This document shows, piece after piece, positions 46,980-58,064 of a DNA stretch of 64,000 bases. The DNA comes from Gloeophyllum trabeum ATCC 11539. Taxonomy: Eukaryota; Basidiomycota; Agaricomycetes; Gloeophyllales; Gloeophyllaceae. The stretch's first letter is position 1; each line of letters opens with the position of its first letter. A model generated the notes under the pieces. The model saw only the letters and a program-made list of their open reading frames with translations. It had not been told where the DNA came from and searched no databases. Both the position numbers and the translations under genes were made by a program. The stretch is taken from NCBI RefSeq assembly GCF_000344685.1, contig NW_006920418.1, positions 1,584,526-1,648,525 of the forward strand. Direction: 5' to 3'.

Positions 46980-48394
46980 ATGCCTGGAGGATACGCTCCC
47001 TTGCCAAATCCGCGCTCTGCGCCGGACATGGAGCGTGAGATGGACGAAGCATTCGAGTCGGACGGTGAAGAGGAGCAGCAGGTTTCTGAGAGGAGGCCTT
47101 TGACAGCTGGCTACAACCACCACGACAGCCATAACTCAGAGGATAATAGTAATGTCGTCCTTAATGCGCCTGGAGGGTACGACTTCGAGAGGGACTACGA
47201 CTTCCCGCCACCTGGATCACCCCCTCCGCCTGTTTCTAACTTGCCCAGCGACCTAGGCAACTCGAATGGGATAATACCGACGTCTGTCGTCAGACCCTCT
47301 CCTCCGCGCCCATCTTTCTTTCGCAGAGCTGTAGGAGCCTTGCTGCCCACCCACTATGCTCGGGTGCCAACCGAACCCGGTCACACCAGGCCGATAGGAG
47401 CAGGCATCGAGAATGACGGAGTGTTCGCGAATGTCGTCGCCAAACCTTCGAGGGGGGTTGCAGTTAGAGCCGATGATGGTAACATGTACGTCGTACCCGA
47501 GGAGTCGCAGAGGGAGGCACCACCAGTACGTCTCGTCCCTCGGAAATGATGTCGGAAGCCTCGTTGTGCTCACCACGTCATCTTACAGTCTTATGCTACC
47601 GCACAGCTAGATGCAGCACCCCCGTACTGGGAGACGACCGTTCACGCCCCTGCTGCCCTGGATGGTTCTGACATGATCGTCGACGACCTGCCGACCGGCT
47701 CCGTCCTGCAATTCGCCGCCAATTTCTTCACCTCATTCTTCTTCCAGTTCCCCGGCTTCCTCCTCACCTATCTCTTGCACACGACGCACGCTGCCAAGTA
47801 CGGCTCAAGGGCTGGGCTGGGTCTGACGTTGATCCAGTACGGCTTTTATTCCCGCAGTTCGAGGGCGGATATACCGTTGGATGGAGAACAAGGCGGCTCG
47901 GGGACGGTGCTTCTGGGTCATGACTCGGAGGGATGGCCACTGGAGACTACCGCAGAGGGGAATAGCCTACCCTCTCCGACTACGATCGTAGGCAATGCTA
48001 CGATGCCCGATGATACGATCTACGGCAATGTCGGAAGCATGGCCTCGCGCGAATGGCTTGCTTTCATCCTCATGACCTTGGGTCTGTCCTTTTTGTCCCT
48101 GTCTGTATTGTAAGCTCTGACAGTTGCGTCATAGGGTGGATGCTGCTCTTGACATCACTAATTGGCTTCTGGCGCGTGAAGCGTTGGGAGCGCTCTATCC
48201 GACAAGCTTCACAACCGCAGACCGTAACGCCCGAGGAGCTCGAACGCGATCGAGCCGTGCGCCGTAACTTGGAAATCGTCTTTGGAATACCCACCGAAGA
48301 GGACGAGAACGCAGAGCGACGCGGCATAAGTCCCGAGGCTCTGGCTGCCGAGGAGCGGTTGACCAGGGATCTGCGACATGCTGGATTACTGTGA
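46980..48394 (+). CDS. Bsd2/NDFIP-family Rsp5 adaptor
   Basis: Starts MPGGYAPLPNPRSAPDMERE. A long Pro-rich, acidic cytosolic part follows (PPPGSPPPPVSNLPSD), then DAAPPYWETTVHAP, and two hydrophobic blocks: FAANFFTSFFFQFPGFLLTY, and a pair formed by REWLAFILMTLG joined to WMLLLTSLIGFWRVKRWERS over an intron that starts with GTCTGT. The C-terminal tail is charged and helical. Yeast Bsd2 and animal NDFIP are Golgi/endosomal membrane adaptors that recruit Rsp5/NEDD4 ubiquitin ligase to metal transporters and other cargo. The splice site for the last intron was chosen because it restores the conserved third membrane segment. About 430 aa. Confidence 0.88.
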
Positions 48395-48792
48395 ACAGTG
48401 TCGCTTCTGCGTGTGTCATCGTCTTATTTTTGTTCTCCCTATCCTTCGATATTCTCCGCGTTATTTAATCATTGAACGGTTGCTTGGACGGGCAGAAGTA
48501 GCAGCTTTTTTGGATCTTTATTTGTTTTGTGTTGTTGTACGCGTTATTAGTCTGGTGATTAGTACTTTCAGACACAACCTGTAATCTAGCTGGCCATCGT
48601 TCTATCTGGTACACATGGTCTATATCCGTGTTATTTGGTTATTTGTCCGTCCACAGCGCTACAAGGGCCCTTTCTCAATTTCCACTGTCTCAGACTAGCT
48701 ATGTATAAAGCTGCAGGGCTCCGACGCCGGCAAGCATACTCCTGAGGCCGCCACAGTCGTCTGAGCTTTGTGCGAGCGCACTGTTTGCAGAC
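48395..48792. other. Intergenic region upstream of HEN1
   Basis: 398 bp between tandem plus-strand genes; 3' UTR of the Bsd2-like gene and promoter of HEN1 by position. AT-rich at 48470-48560. No feature was recognised. Confidence 0.4.
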
Positions 48793-50392
48793 ATGGACTG
48801 GGAGACCAACGTTTCCGACGACCCACCTGAACTGAAGGTTACGTTCCATCCAAATCTATATCTTCAAAGGAGAGGATGGGTGCTGGATCAGCTCAGGCGG
48901 GAAGCAGTGACCCGAGTGCGTCTCGTCCCCTCGGCGCCTTTGTACTAAACTAAACATTCACGCAGGTGCTCGACGTTGGATGCGGCGAAGGGGAATTGCT
49001 AGCATGTCTCTGTCAGCCGGCCCCATGGCTCCCCCCGCCACCGAGCGAACTACTCCCTAATGGCCATGGCATGTCTATATACGCGGATCCGTCTACCAGC
49101 GACCGGCCCTACTACCCTGTGCCAAACTCACTGCCCGACAAGATTGCCAACCTCCATCCGACACACATCGCCGGCCTCGACGTATCAGAGATCGATCTGG
49201 AATACGCGATAGCGGGCACCGCGCCCAAGCCGCCCGCGCACTGGAACGAGAACGTGCGTTGGGAGGAGCTGGAGGTAAAGATCTGGAAGGGGGGCCTGGA
49301 GAGCGTGAACGAGGAGTTCGTGGGCGTCGAGTGCATAGTGGCCATGGAAGTGTGCGTCGACATACGTCTCTCATCCAGTGGCGAGGCGGTCTGAGCAGTG
49401 GCGGTCACAGCATTGAGCACTTGACCGAAGACGTCTTACCGGCATTCGCGCCCATACTCCTCGGGGTGTACCATCCACGCCTCCTGCTAGTGACGACCCC
49501 GAACTTCACGTTTAACGCCCGGTTCCACCCTCCCGACACCCCTGGCTCACGAGTGGGCGGGTACCCTGATCCCACTCGGCGGACGGACAGGGTCTTCAGA
49601 CATCACGATCACAAGTTTGAATGGACTGTTAGTGAGTTCAAAGAGTGGTGCGAGAGCGTGGCGGGGGAGTGGGGGTATGCAGTCGAGGTAGATGGAGTAG
49701 GGAAAGCGGCGGAGCCGGACGAATGGGGGCGCGACGAGGAACTGGGATATGCTACCCAAGTAGCGAAATTCATGCGCGTAGAAGACCAGGAGAGCCAAGA
49801 TAGAAGAGCAAGGAAGGCGGAAGAAGTACTCGAGGGCGGCAGTAAAGCCCGTATGCATGAACTGCTGAAGACGCACCACTATCTTCCCCATCCCAAAGCC
49901 CGACGCCCAGTGCCGCTAAATGAAATTGGAGACGCGGTCGCGGCGAAGATGCAGTCCTTCGGGCAGACTGTCATCAGACTCGAGGAGCTGTGGTGGGAGC
50001 AGGAAATCTCGGTCATGTGCGGTGGCTGGTTCGAGTACCTAGTTGCGGCAGTCGAACAGCACAAAGGACTGGAGATCAGGAAAGAAGAGGGCGCGGAGAG
50101 GTCGGAATGGCATGTGGTGCTTCTCGGTGGGGTTCAAACTGAGGCAAAGCCCAAGTCCTGGTGGAATGAGCCCGAGGAGGACTTGTTCGAAGATCCCGAG
50201 TACGAAACTGAAGAGTCGGCCGTAGAGGAGGCACGGACAGAGAGGTTCAGCAATAGTCATGCTGGGTGGTCAGTACAGGATACAAATAAAGAGTCGGAGG
50301 TGGATACCTGGCAGTCCGGATGGGGTTCAGGATCGGATTCGGGATGGGGTACAGACTCAGGGCAAGAGTGGGGCACAGACACTCCTGCATAG
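48793..50392 (+). CDS. HEN1: HEN1 small-RNA 2'-O-methyltransferase with GW/WG tail
   Basis: About 496 aa in three exons (48793-48915, 48966-49351, 49411-50392). The SAM-binding motif VLDVGCGEGELLACL opens exon 2. Splicing of exons 2 and 3 creates EVIEHL, part of the HEN1 metal site. It is followed by TPNFTFNARF and FRHHDHKFEWTVSEFKEWC, giving the Glu-x-x-Glu-His plus His-x-x-His pattern that binds the catalytic divalent metal. HEN1 adds a 2'-O-methyl group to the 3' end of small RNAs and protects them from tailing and decay. The C-terminal 45 residues (from about 454) contain GW or WG at four places (HAGWS, SGWGS, SGWGT, EWGTD) in a Ser/Asp/Gly-rich background, like Argonaute-binding hooks. 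Plant HEN1 N-terminal RNA-binding domains are missing, as in fungal and animal forms. Confidence 0.9.
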
Positions 50393-50599
50393 TGATTCCT
50401 TCGAAGAGTGCCTTTGCTACCGTACTAGTGACAAGGACCAGCGGGGAACGTCCATGTATTAGTGCGAAATATACATGAATGCTACAAATGCTGCAAAGCG
50501 GGAGTGAAACACGGCATAGCAAACGAGCGAACGGGGACGTACGTGGTATACTAACGCCTAGCCGGATCCTCCGAAAGCAAGCAAACCCCTACCACCCCT

Positions 50600-50935
50600 T
50601 CACTCCTCCACTGCAAAATTCTTCACAGGAGCTAGAAGTAGAGCTCAGCCGGTATCCCGCACACCCACGTAACGCTCGCAAGCTCACCGATTAGCGGGTG
50701 TACCTGGGCCAAGTACGTGATCATCCACATGAGATAGCAGCACGCCAGTGTGAGCAATACGCTCGTCCGTATTAACCTGTGCGTCCGGTGAATATCACAT
50801 CCGCTGCACGTTGCACCGAGGCTCGGGGGAGTTCACGTACGTCTGGTTGGGTCCCTTCGGCGTCGTGAACCACGTCGCAGCCATCAATCCGAGAACGACG
50901 ACCAGGATAACCAGTACAGGGATTGTCGAAGACAT
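50600..50935 (-). CDS. VMA9: V-type H+-ATPase V0 subunit e
   Basis: A 71-aa protein in three mini-exons (50841-50935, 50688-50776, 50600-50631), too short for simple open-frame detection. It reads MSSTIPVLVILVVVLGLMAA, then TWFTTPKGPNQT, LIRTSVLLTLACCYLMWMIT, YLAQVHPLI and APVKNFAVEE. Two membrane helices flank the conserved TPKGPNQTLIRT loop, and the length agrees with yeast Vma9 (73 aa). Subunit e belongs to the membrane V0 sector and is needed for V-ATPase assembly. Both introns are GT-AG (64 and 56 nt), split codons at phase 2 and 1, and rejoin in frame. The gene is tail-to-tail with HEN1, about 200 bp apart. Confidence 0.92.
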
Positions 50936-51347
50936 GGCGGTAAGCAAGCAAGAGTACCTACACCGACGGGTGCTCGAGTGTAAAGAGGACTTGTCCGAAT
51001 GTCAAGCACCAATGCCAACACGTCTAAGTTTACCAGATGCCGTCTGGAACCAAGGCGCGTGCGAACGGCAGCATTCTCCCAGAACCACCCATGCGCGGAC
51101 AATGCGGCTCAGAATCCCATTTATTAGGAAAAGCTTCGCGTTCAGAAACTCTCTCCTTGTACCTCTACTACTACTATCAACATACCCAGATTATAATCTA
51201 CTTTCATCCCTCGGGTCCTGATAATTTATCGCCATGGACAGCTCTCCGTATCCATTCTAATAGGCTGGTCGTGATATAGGGGTAGGAGCCCGGCGCTCCT
51301 GAAGTCGTCAAAACAAGACGCAATGCGATAAGGTATATCGGACACCT
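50936..51347. other. Intergenic, VMA9 upstream / CYP51 downstream
   Basis: 412 bp; the VMA9 promoter by position and the 3' UTR of CYP51. The plus-strand open frame 50811-51221 is a shadow over VMA9 and has no domain. Confidence 0.4.
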
Positions 51348-53411
51348 CTACTCGCGATGTCTCCGGCGGTACTGGATGATGCGGGGCTCCTTCGGAAGCG
51401 TGATCATAGTCTGGGGATACACATATGAGCGGTACGCCCACTACGACGATCAACTGCAGCTTACGTGGTAGTTGTGTGCTGGGAAGGGGCCAGGTAACCG
51501 AAGCTCAACGTGGCGCAGGATCGTAGCGATGATAGTGCCAAGCTGGAGGTACGCAAACTAAACGACCCTGGGTCAGCAAGGCATTGTTCCTAGTTCCGTC
51601 GGAGCACGCACCTGTTCACCGATACACCGATGACGCCCAGCACCGAAGGGCTGATAAGGACTCTCCGTTCCCTTACTGACGAGGCCGAAACCATAGTCAA
51701 TCTTCTCTCCGTTCTCGTCATTATATTCCGTGTACGCCTTGGCAGCAGCACCCTCGGGGTCGCTCCATCGTGTCGGGTCCCACTCCTCCGCGTTCTTCCA
51801 AATCCGGGGGTCTACCTGGCTAACAGCAGGGCAAGCAAGGACATAGTAGCCTTTGGGCACGACGAACGACCGGTCCTCTGCAGGCGCCGACAACGACGGG
51901 GGAACGACCACCTCATCACGAACCTTGCGCATGATGCTGTGAATAGGAGGGTGCAATCTCAACGTCTCCCGGATAACGGAGTCCAGGACGGGGAGCTTCT
52001 TCAGTTCGTCATAGGACATGCTACGGAAGTGACCGTCTCCTGAGCCGAAGTGCTCGACCTGCTCCTGATACACAGCCTCACTACAAACAGTCAAATGCCA
52101 TGACTCGGAAGGCAGACGGCAATACTCACGCAATATCCGGGTTCGCAGCCAAGTGAAGCAGCGTCCACGATCCCGTTGCGGAACTCGTGTGCTGGCCTGC
52201 CATCAGGAGAGCAATCATGATGTGCGCAATCTCGTGGTCAGCGAGGGGGCGACCGTTCCGGTACTTCTGGTTCATCAGGGCAGCCATCATATCGTGCTCG
52301 TACTAAATAACGTTGAACAATCAGCTACGTCACGGAGCGCAAACAAGGTGAGAACAAACCTCGCTGCCTCCCTCCTTGCGCTTCCGCAAAATGTCCTGGT
52401 AGAACTGGCTCATTTTGGCGTGTGCAACATCCCGCTTGCGGTAGCTTTCCAACGGCAAGTTAGGGAACAAGAAGTTGATCGGAGTGAAGCCTCCGTCCAA
52501 ATCGGAGTACAGATCCGCGAAATGCTTGTCGAGGCTCTGGCGGATCTCCTTGCCCTGGAGCGTCCTGGACGCAGTCAAAATAGTAATTTCGGACAGGGCC
52601 TTCAGCACGTCAAAGGAGCCCCATTCCTCGGTGGTATTCTTCTGGAAGACCTGGAAGGAGGGATCCCGGCGGAAGAAGTCTGAGACCTCTTGCTCGATCA
52701 TACCAACGTAGGCTCTAAAGTTCTCCGTCGAGAGACCGACTTTGACGAACTTCTTCTGCTCCATGAAAACATCGTTGGGCACATCGTAAACGACATCCTT
52801 GCCGAACACTGGGGTAGTCAGGTGCTGTAAACAGGATAATTAGACAGGAATCGAGGTATGTGACGGGTTGACTCACTGTGTAGGCATCCTCTGCAGACAG
52901 CGCTACCGACTTTCCACCCAGCACAAAGTTGTTCCCCTTGGGACCCAGGGCAACGGTAACCTTCCGGCCAAACAGAATAAACGTAAAGACATCGCCGTAC
53001 TATGCGCGCAAGCAAGAAATAGGAGCACGTGACATGTTAAATCACCGAATTTCAAAGTAAACCGAAAGAGACGCACCTTCTCCCTGCACTCGAAGAAGAA
53101 CTTGAGAGGATCATTGCCATAGGAAGGCGCGGAGCCGACGAAAGGAAGCCAGTGGAACACCACCGGCGGCAGGGACGGGTCGCGAGGGGCGATCTGTCAA
53201 GAAGTGATTAGAGCCGAATAACAGGGTCGCAGCTGTTGCGGATCGAGCTCACCCATTGCCAAAGCACATTCAAGGCGATAGCAACCAAGGGGATGTTGAA
53301 CAAGGCAAGGATGAGGAGACGGGGCGAGGCAGAGAGACGGCTTTGAGCGTCGGCAATGAAGCCTGCCCACGAGTCGCTGGTGAGTGAGAAGTACTCTGAC
53401 GTGTTGGCCAT
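51348..53411 (-). CDS. ERG11: Sterol 14alpha-demethylase CYP51 (Erg11)
   Basis: Cytochrome P450 of about 550 aa in about eight exons. The membrane anchor lies near the start ([17 protein letters not shown], then [20 protein letters not shown]). Then come [53 protein letters not shown] with [11 protein letters not shown], the I-helix AGQHTSS, the K-helix [18 protein letters not shown], and the haem loop [13 protein letters not shown] with its axial Cys. The end is [20 protein letters not shown]51 removes the 14alpha-methyl of lanosterol or eburicol in ergosterol synthesis at the endoplasmic reticulum and is the azole target. Residues equal to Candida Phe126, Tyr132 and Lys143 are the usual, unchanged ones. 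The Cys after Tyr-Asp in ascomycete enzymes is Val here. A CATAAATA element on the minus strand at 53531-53540 is a possible TATA box. Confidence 0.95.
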
Positions 53412-54946
53412 GGCGGCGGCGGCGTCGGACGCGAAAACGGTGGTGGTCGCTGTCGGCGTCGTCGACGACGAGGGAGAGGAGTGTGAGAGACGGCGGGCGG
53501 AATGGTACCAGGGACGAAGAGGTCGTTAAGAGTATTTATGGCAGAAAAATCGCCAGCCACCCGTTTTCTAAAAATCGAACGATACGAAGCCTCCTGTAAC
53601 GCCTAACCGTCCGGGCCTCCTTACGTCCTTCCTATCTTGCCTTTTTGGGAAGGCGCTCTCCACGTGTCCGCATGCGCCCCTGCTTCGGCCTATCCCATCA
53701 CCTGCGTTGCCACACACCATATAAGACTCTGACATATGTTTGTCTACTCGTTCCACCCGTATCCCTGCCAAATAACAGCAACGGTCACTTAGACTTTCGT
53801 TACGACAGACCGACCAATGATGCATTTCCCTTGCACTCGAATAAACTATCTCTGAGAGGGATGTCGACCGGCCGTCTTTTCTCAAGCCAGAACACCGAAA
53901 ATAAGCTCTCCCTGGACCTCCACAATTCTAGCGGCTACCATAGCTTCCTTTGTCTCTTTCAGGTCGGCGCAGTCTCATGCTCTCAATAATGCACCGCAGT
54001 CTTCCCAGAAGCTCGTATGAAGTCACTCTCAGATTTGACGTCCAATAAGCTGGAATGCAAGAATCTGACGAAGACGTGTATGGTGACAGGTCTGATCAGA
54101 TGAGCCACTGTATGGCGTGATACACCCGTCTATAAGGCTACCGGGTGCTCCAGGTGGCCTGCGCTCACAGTCGAACCATCCTGCTATTGCAGTAACCGCC
54201 AAAGTGCTGCGTCTGCATCGCGCAGTCAATGTAGCACCTGGAATGCCGACTACTGTGTCCGGCGCGGCAGATGTATGCTGATCTGGTACGTGCAAGTATG
54301 TCTGCAGGTGACAGTATATACATGGCCAATCGCAGTAGGCGCAGCGACGAAGATTAGCTCATGTGGACGTGTTAATACTAAGCCTAACATGTATATGCTC
54401 AAGCTTGTGCTGGCTCAGAACCCTTTGGTGGAGCGCTAGTATTTTTCCGCAGTGAGTAGTTAATGCCATCTCTGTCATGTCTGAACTACATATGATGGAG
54501 GTAAATCAGACAATCGTACCCGAGGATGATATCATAGGCATAGCTCGAGCAGCTGCAGCACGTCCTAGTGGCGATAAGAGACGTCGACTATGCTTATCCT
54601 GGTTGGCTGACCATGCACGATGTTCTAAGCTCTCGTGCGGCCGCTCCCGCACAAAGGGAGCAGGCTCCGACAACTGACCAGTTATATTTTGTCCAGATAC
54701 CGTCCATCGGGATCTTGGTGACCAGCGTGGCTCCATTTTGAATGGTCAGTGAGCATAGAGTGACCTGTTGAATGTGCCGTTGTGTCTGGACATGCTAACA
54801 TCATCCTCTCAAAGCGCATCAAGACGAGGTGGGAGGTATTATGCAATATTATTCTACTTCACTCTATATCCACCTATGTAAATCGATACATGAATACTGT
54901 GGTCGACCGTAGCCGGAGAAGGTATGCAGTTACTCAAAGAGCGCCG
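53412..54946. other. Intergenic, CYP51 upstream region
   Basis: 1,535 bp between the CYP51 start and the stop of the RNase II-like gene (both minus strand). The first 200 bp include a GC-rich leader with a CG-trinucleotide-like run. The rest shows only short overlapping open frames and no RNA gene or repeat that I recognise. Confidence 0.4.
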
Positions 54947-57908
54947 CTACTTTTCCTCGAAGTTGAGGTTGGAGAGATACGGGTTATCCAGTTCCACCAA
55001 GCGCACGCGGAGCGCATCGCCGGGCTTATACTTCTCCACGGACTTCCGCAACCGGACCACTCGCCCTTCCATCGCGAGCTCCGGCACCATGACTTTGGCA
55101 ATCCCATACCCATCAACGATCGCGAACCGCGCCTCCTGGACGAGCCGCGCCGTGAGGTTCTCCAAAGGATCGTGCTCGCGCCGTTTGCCTGCGAACTGGG
55201 GATCGTGCCTCCACCGGTAGAGGAACTTGGTCGCCCACTGGATCATATGCATCTGCATTGTCTTCATCCGCTCCTTGCCTTTAAGATCCTGCTCCTTAAG
55301 GAGCTCTTCCATCAAGGGCAGGGTGAAGGCTGGACACGAAGGCAAGAGCGCATGCTTGATCTGCCAGTGGGCGACTAGGTCCGAGAATCGCCTCAACGGC
55401 GACGTGACGCGGGCATAGCCCTCACCCCGCGGCGCGCCAAGGGTCCAGTGTTCCTCAGGCTGCAGGGTGTATTTACCAGGAGCCGGACTGACACCCAATG
55501 CCAGTGCCAGATAGCGATCGGCCACCATGGCAGAGTTGCGGCTGTCTACAACCTGCTGGAGAACCTCTTCAGACGGCGCACTCGGCCTCGCCTGAGACCT
55601 GCGAATCAAAGGTATGTCGTGATCCTTGCCGAATCTCGAAGCGACCCGGCAAGCAGCCTTCATACACTCCGCGACTATCTTCCTTGAGCCCTGGGAATAG
55701 ATAGAGAAGTCCTCGATGGAATACGTCAAGGAAGGGAACCCTCTGTATTCATGAGGAAACGCCATGTCACTAGGAGAGGGCGGCAGCGGCAGCGGGGACG
55801 CGCTGATCGACGCACTTGGAATGTCGTAGTTGAATACCCCTCGGTTGTATTGGTAATTCCACAAATAATCGGCGACTTCCTTCAGCGCGGCTAAATTGCG
55901 CACGTCTGCCTCCCCGAGCGGAACTTCGTCCACAGCGCGAGGTGCCCTGGCGTTTCCGAACGGATACCTAGGCATTGTAGGTTCATGCTTCAATGCGCGA
56001 TCAACCTGGCCGTACGACACACGTCGGACGTTGCGCACGAGACCCGCCCTGACCTTGTAGTCCGCGAACTGGCCGCTCGGATCAACCTTGAAACTGAACG
56101 TCAAGACGGTTTCCGGTTTACCGCGAGCCGACCGAGCACCTAAGCTGAGATCTTTCAGCTGTGGAAGCGGAGGAAGCATTGGGTCTGTCTCGTGAACGTA
56201 GTACATCGTAAGGATCATTTGTCGGGCCCGAGCGGCAATCCAGTGAGTGGGGGGGATGACAGAAGTGGGGTCCGCAATGTGGACGTGAACCCAAGCAGAG
56301 CCAGGCTCTGAAGCAATCGGCTCAATGGACAGACCGTCGTCCAGCTCCTGCGCGTCGACGTCGTCGATCACGTAAACTGGCATATCGCCAAAATCATGTC
56401 GCACAGACTCCAGAGGATCTTTCGCATACAAGTCGTCCGGACCTACAGGGGCCGAGTCCACTATAGAGGTGGCACCTGCGCAAGACGACCTGATGAGGTG
56501 CTTTTCCTCCACCCTGGGCAAGGCCTTCACGTCCAGCGGATAGTCGGACGTCAACCCTCGCACCTCTGTTTCGGCGCCCTGCCAAGGCGCTAGTACTCCG
56601 ACTTCGACGAGCAGTTGCCTCACTGTATGCTCCAGAACCGGTGTCTCGTACATACCTACCGCTTTCACAATAGTGGACGTGCCCACCGAATATGGGTCGT
56701 GCTGAATGTGACGTATTCTGCGCAGCGCCCGACGTAAGAACGTGAGGATCGTGATATCATCCGAGTCGAAAACAGGCTTATCAACTGGCTGCGAGGACGG
56801 GGTCTCGTACCAAGACTCCAGGTCTCTTTCGCGAGCCGCGGAAATGATCTTGCGTGCTTTGGCAGCAAAAGATTGGATGGGACCATGAGGTTCGCCGATT
56901 AAACGAACCATATTCGTAACTGCATCAATGGTATCCACATGTGACTGTGGACGCGCCAGGAAGCGTGTTGGGGGAGATTCATAGGTGGAAGCAATGGTGA
57001 ATTCTTTGTAACGGTCTAGTATGCTCTTTTGCAGCACAAGACCGTGTAGGGCGTCGTCCAACTTGCGAGCGGGAGGGATCAGTTGTATGGCTTGATCCAG
57101 AGTAACCTGAGCCCATTCGTCCGGGTCGCTAGATTTGACCATAGGATACAGATCACCGATTTGTCTGCCAATAGAAGCTAGAGCGCCCTCGAGCTTCCTC
57201 TCCATTTCACGGACTTGCTTAAGAACAGTGACACGAGCAGAGTGCTCCCCCTTCGTTGCTGGAGTAGGTAGAGTACCACAGCGTGCAGCGAGCGAGGTAG
57301 GAACGAACCTCGGAATGCTGTACATTATATCTTCAACGTAATGCTCCCACATGTCTCCACTGGACGTGAGCGTTAAGGCTATTTCTCTTCCTAACTCGGT
57401 TCCACGGGCGAGCAGAACACCATGACCCTCGACTTTGTTTCTGGAGATGGATTGTGAACCCCGCTAATTTATCCATGAGTGCAATTACAGACCTTCTCAG
57501 ATGCAAGAAAGAGCCAGGCAGGAAGGCCTTGTTCCTAAAGCTCTCATCGACTTCAATGTCTTCCTCCTCTTCTGAGGGTGCAGTGAACCGTTCAGCTTGC
57601 TCCCTCATTGGCGTGGCGATACCCTTCGGGGGCCCAGAAACATCTTGGGACAGCACCTGCTCCTCCCCTCCCCGGCGGGGGATATGACTCCATCCTGGGC
57701 GCTGTTTGCCTTCAGCGGCTGCGCTTAGCAAGATTCGAGTCCATTGATCGGCGAATTTTGCTGAAGACGGATGCTTTGTCTTTCCCTTGCTAGTAACACC
57801 AGTTCTGTGCCTCCTTTGAGACGATATGCTATCGGAGGGCAGACATAGTCTCTTCTTCAGCAATTCAGTTCGTCGGTCGGCGAGACATTGGACGGTACGA
57901 CGATGCAT
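54947..57908 (-). CDS. DSS1: RNase II-family mitochondrial 3'-5' exoribonuclease (Dss1-like)
   Basis: About 970 aa in two exons. A 54-nt intron (donor GTCTGT after HLRR, acceptor before NKVEGHGVLLARG) joins the short 5' exon to a single 801-codon frame. The N-terminus MHRRTVQCLADRRTELLKKR is basic and may be a mitochondrial presequence, but the start is uncertain because the frame stays open upstream. The RNB catalytic domain has YVIDDVDAQELDDGLSIEPI, where the clustered Asp residues bind Mg2+, followed by WVHVHIADPTSVIPP, VSYGQVDRAL and YARVTSPLRRFSDLVAHWQI. A C-terminal S1-like region ends at 54947. Yeast Dss1 with helicase Suv3 forms the mitochondrial degradosome that degrades RNA 3' to 5'. 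Confidence 0.9.
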
Positions 57909-58064
57909 GCAGCCTAGCGTCAGGTAGCAGACGCACTGCAGGCAAGCGCTTGACCGGGAAATTGCGCTGTGACCGGTCACATTCACGTGATTTACGCGGG
58001 CGCGTCCCGACGAGGCGCGTTGTCCTCGCTCTTTGCATCCATCTTCTTGCCACACTTGCTCGAC
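57909..58064. promoter_or_regulatory. Short bidirectional promoter
   Basis: Only 156 bp separate the head-to-head start codons of the Dss1-like gene and the disordered nuclear protein gene, so they must share core promoter DNA unless one start is misplaced. No TATA box was seen. Confidence 0.45.
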
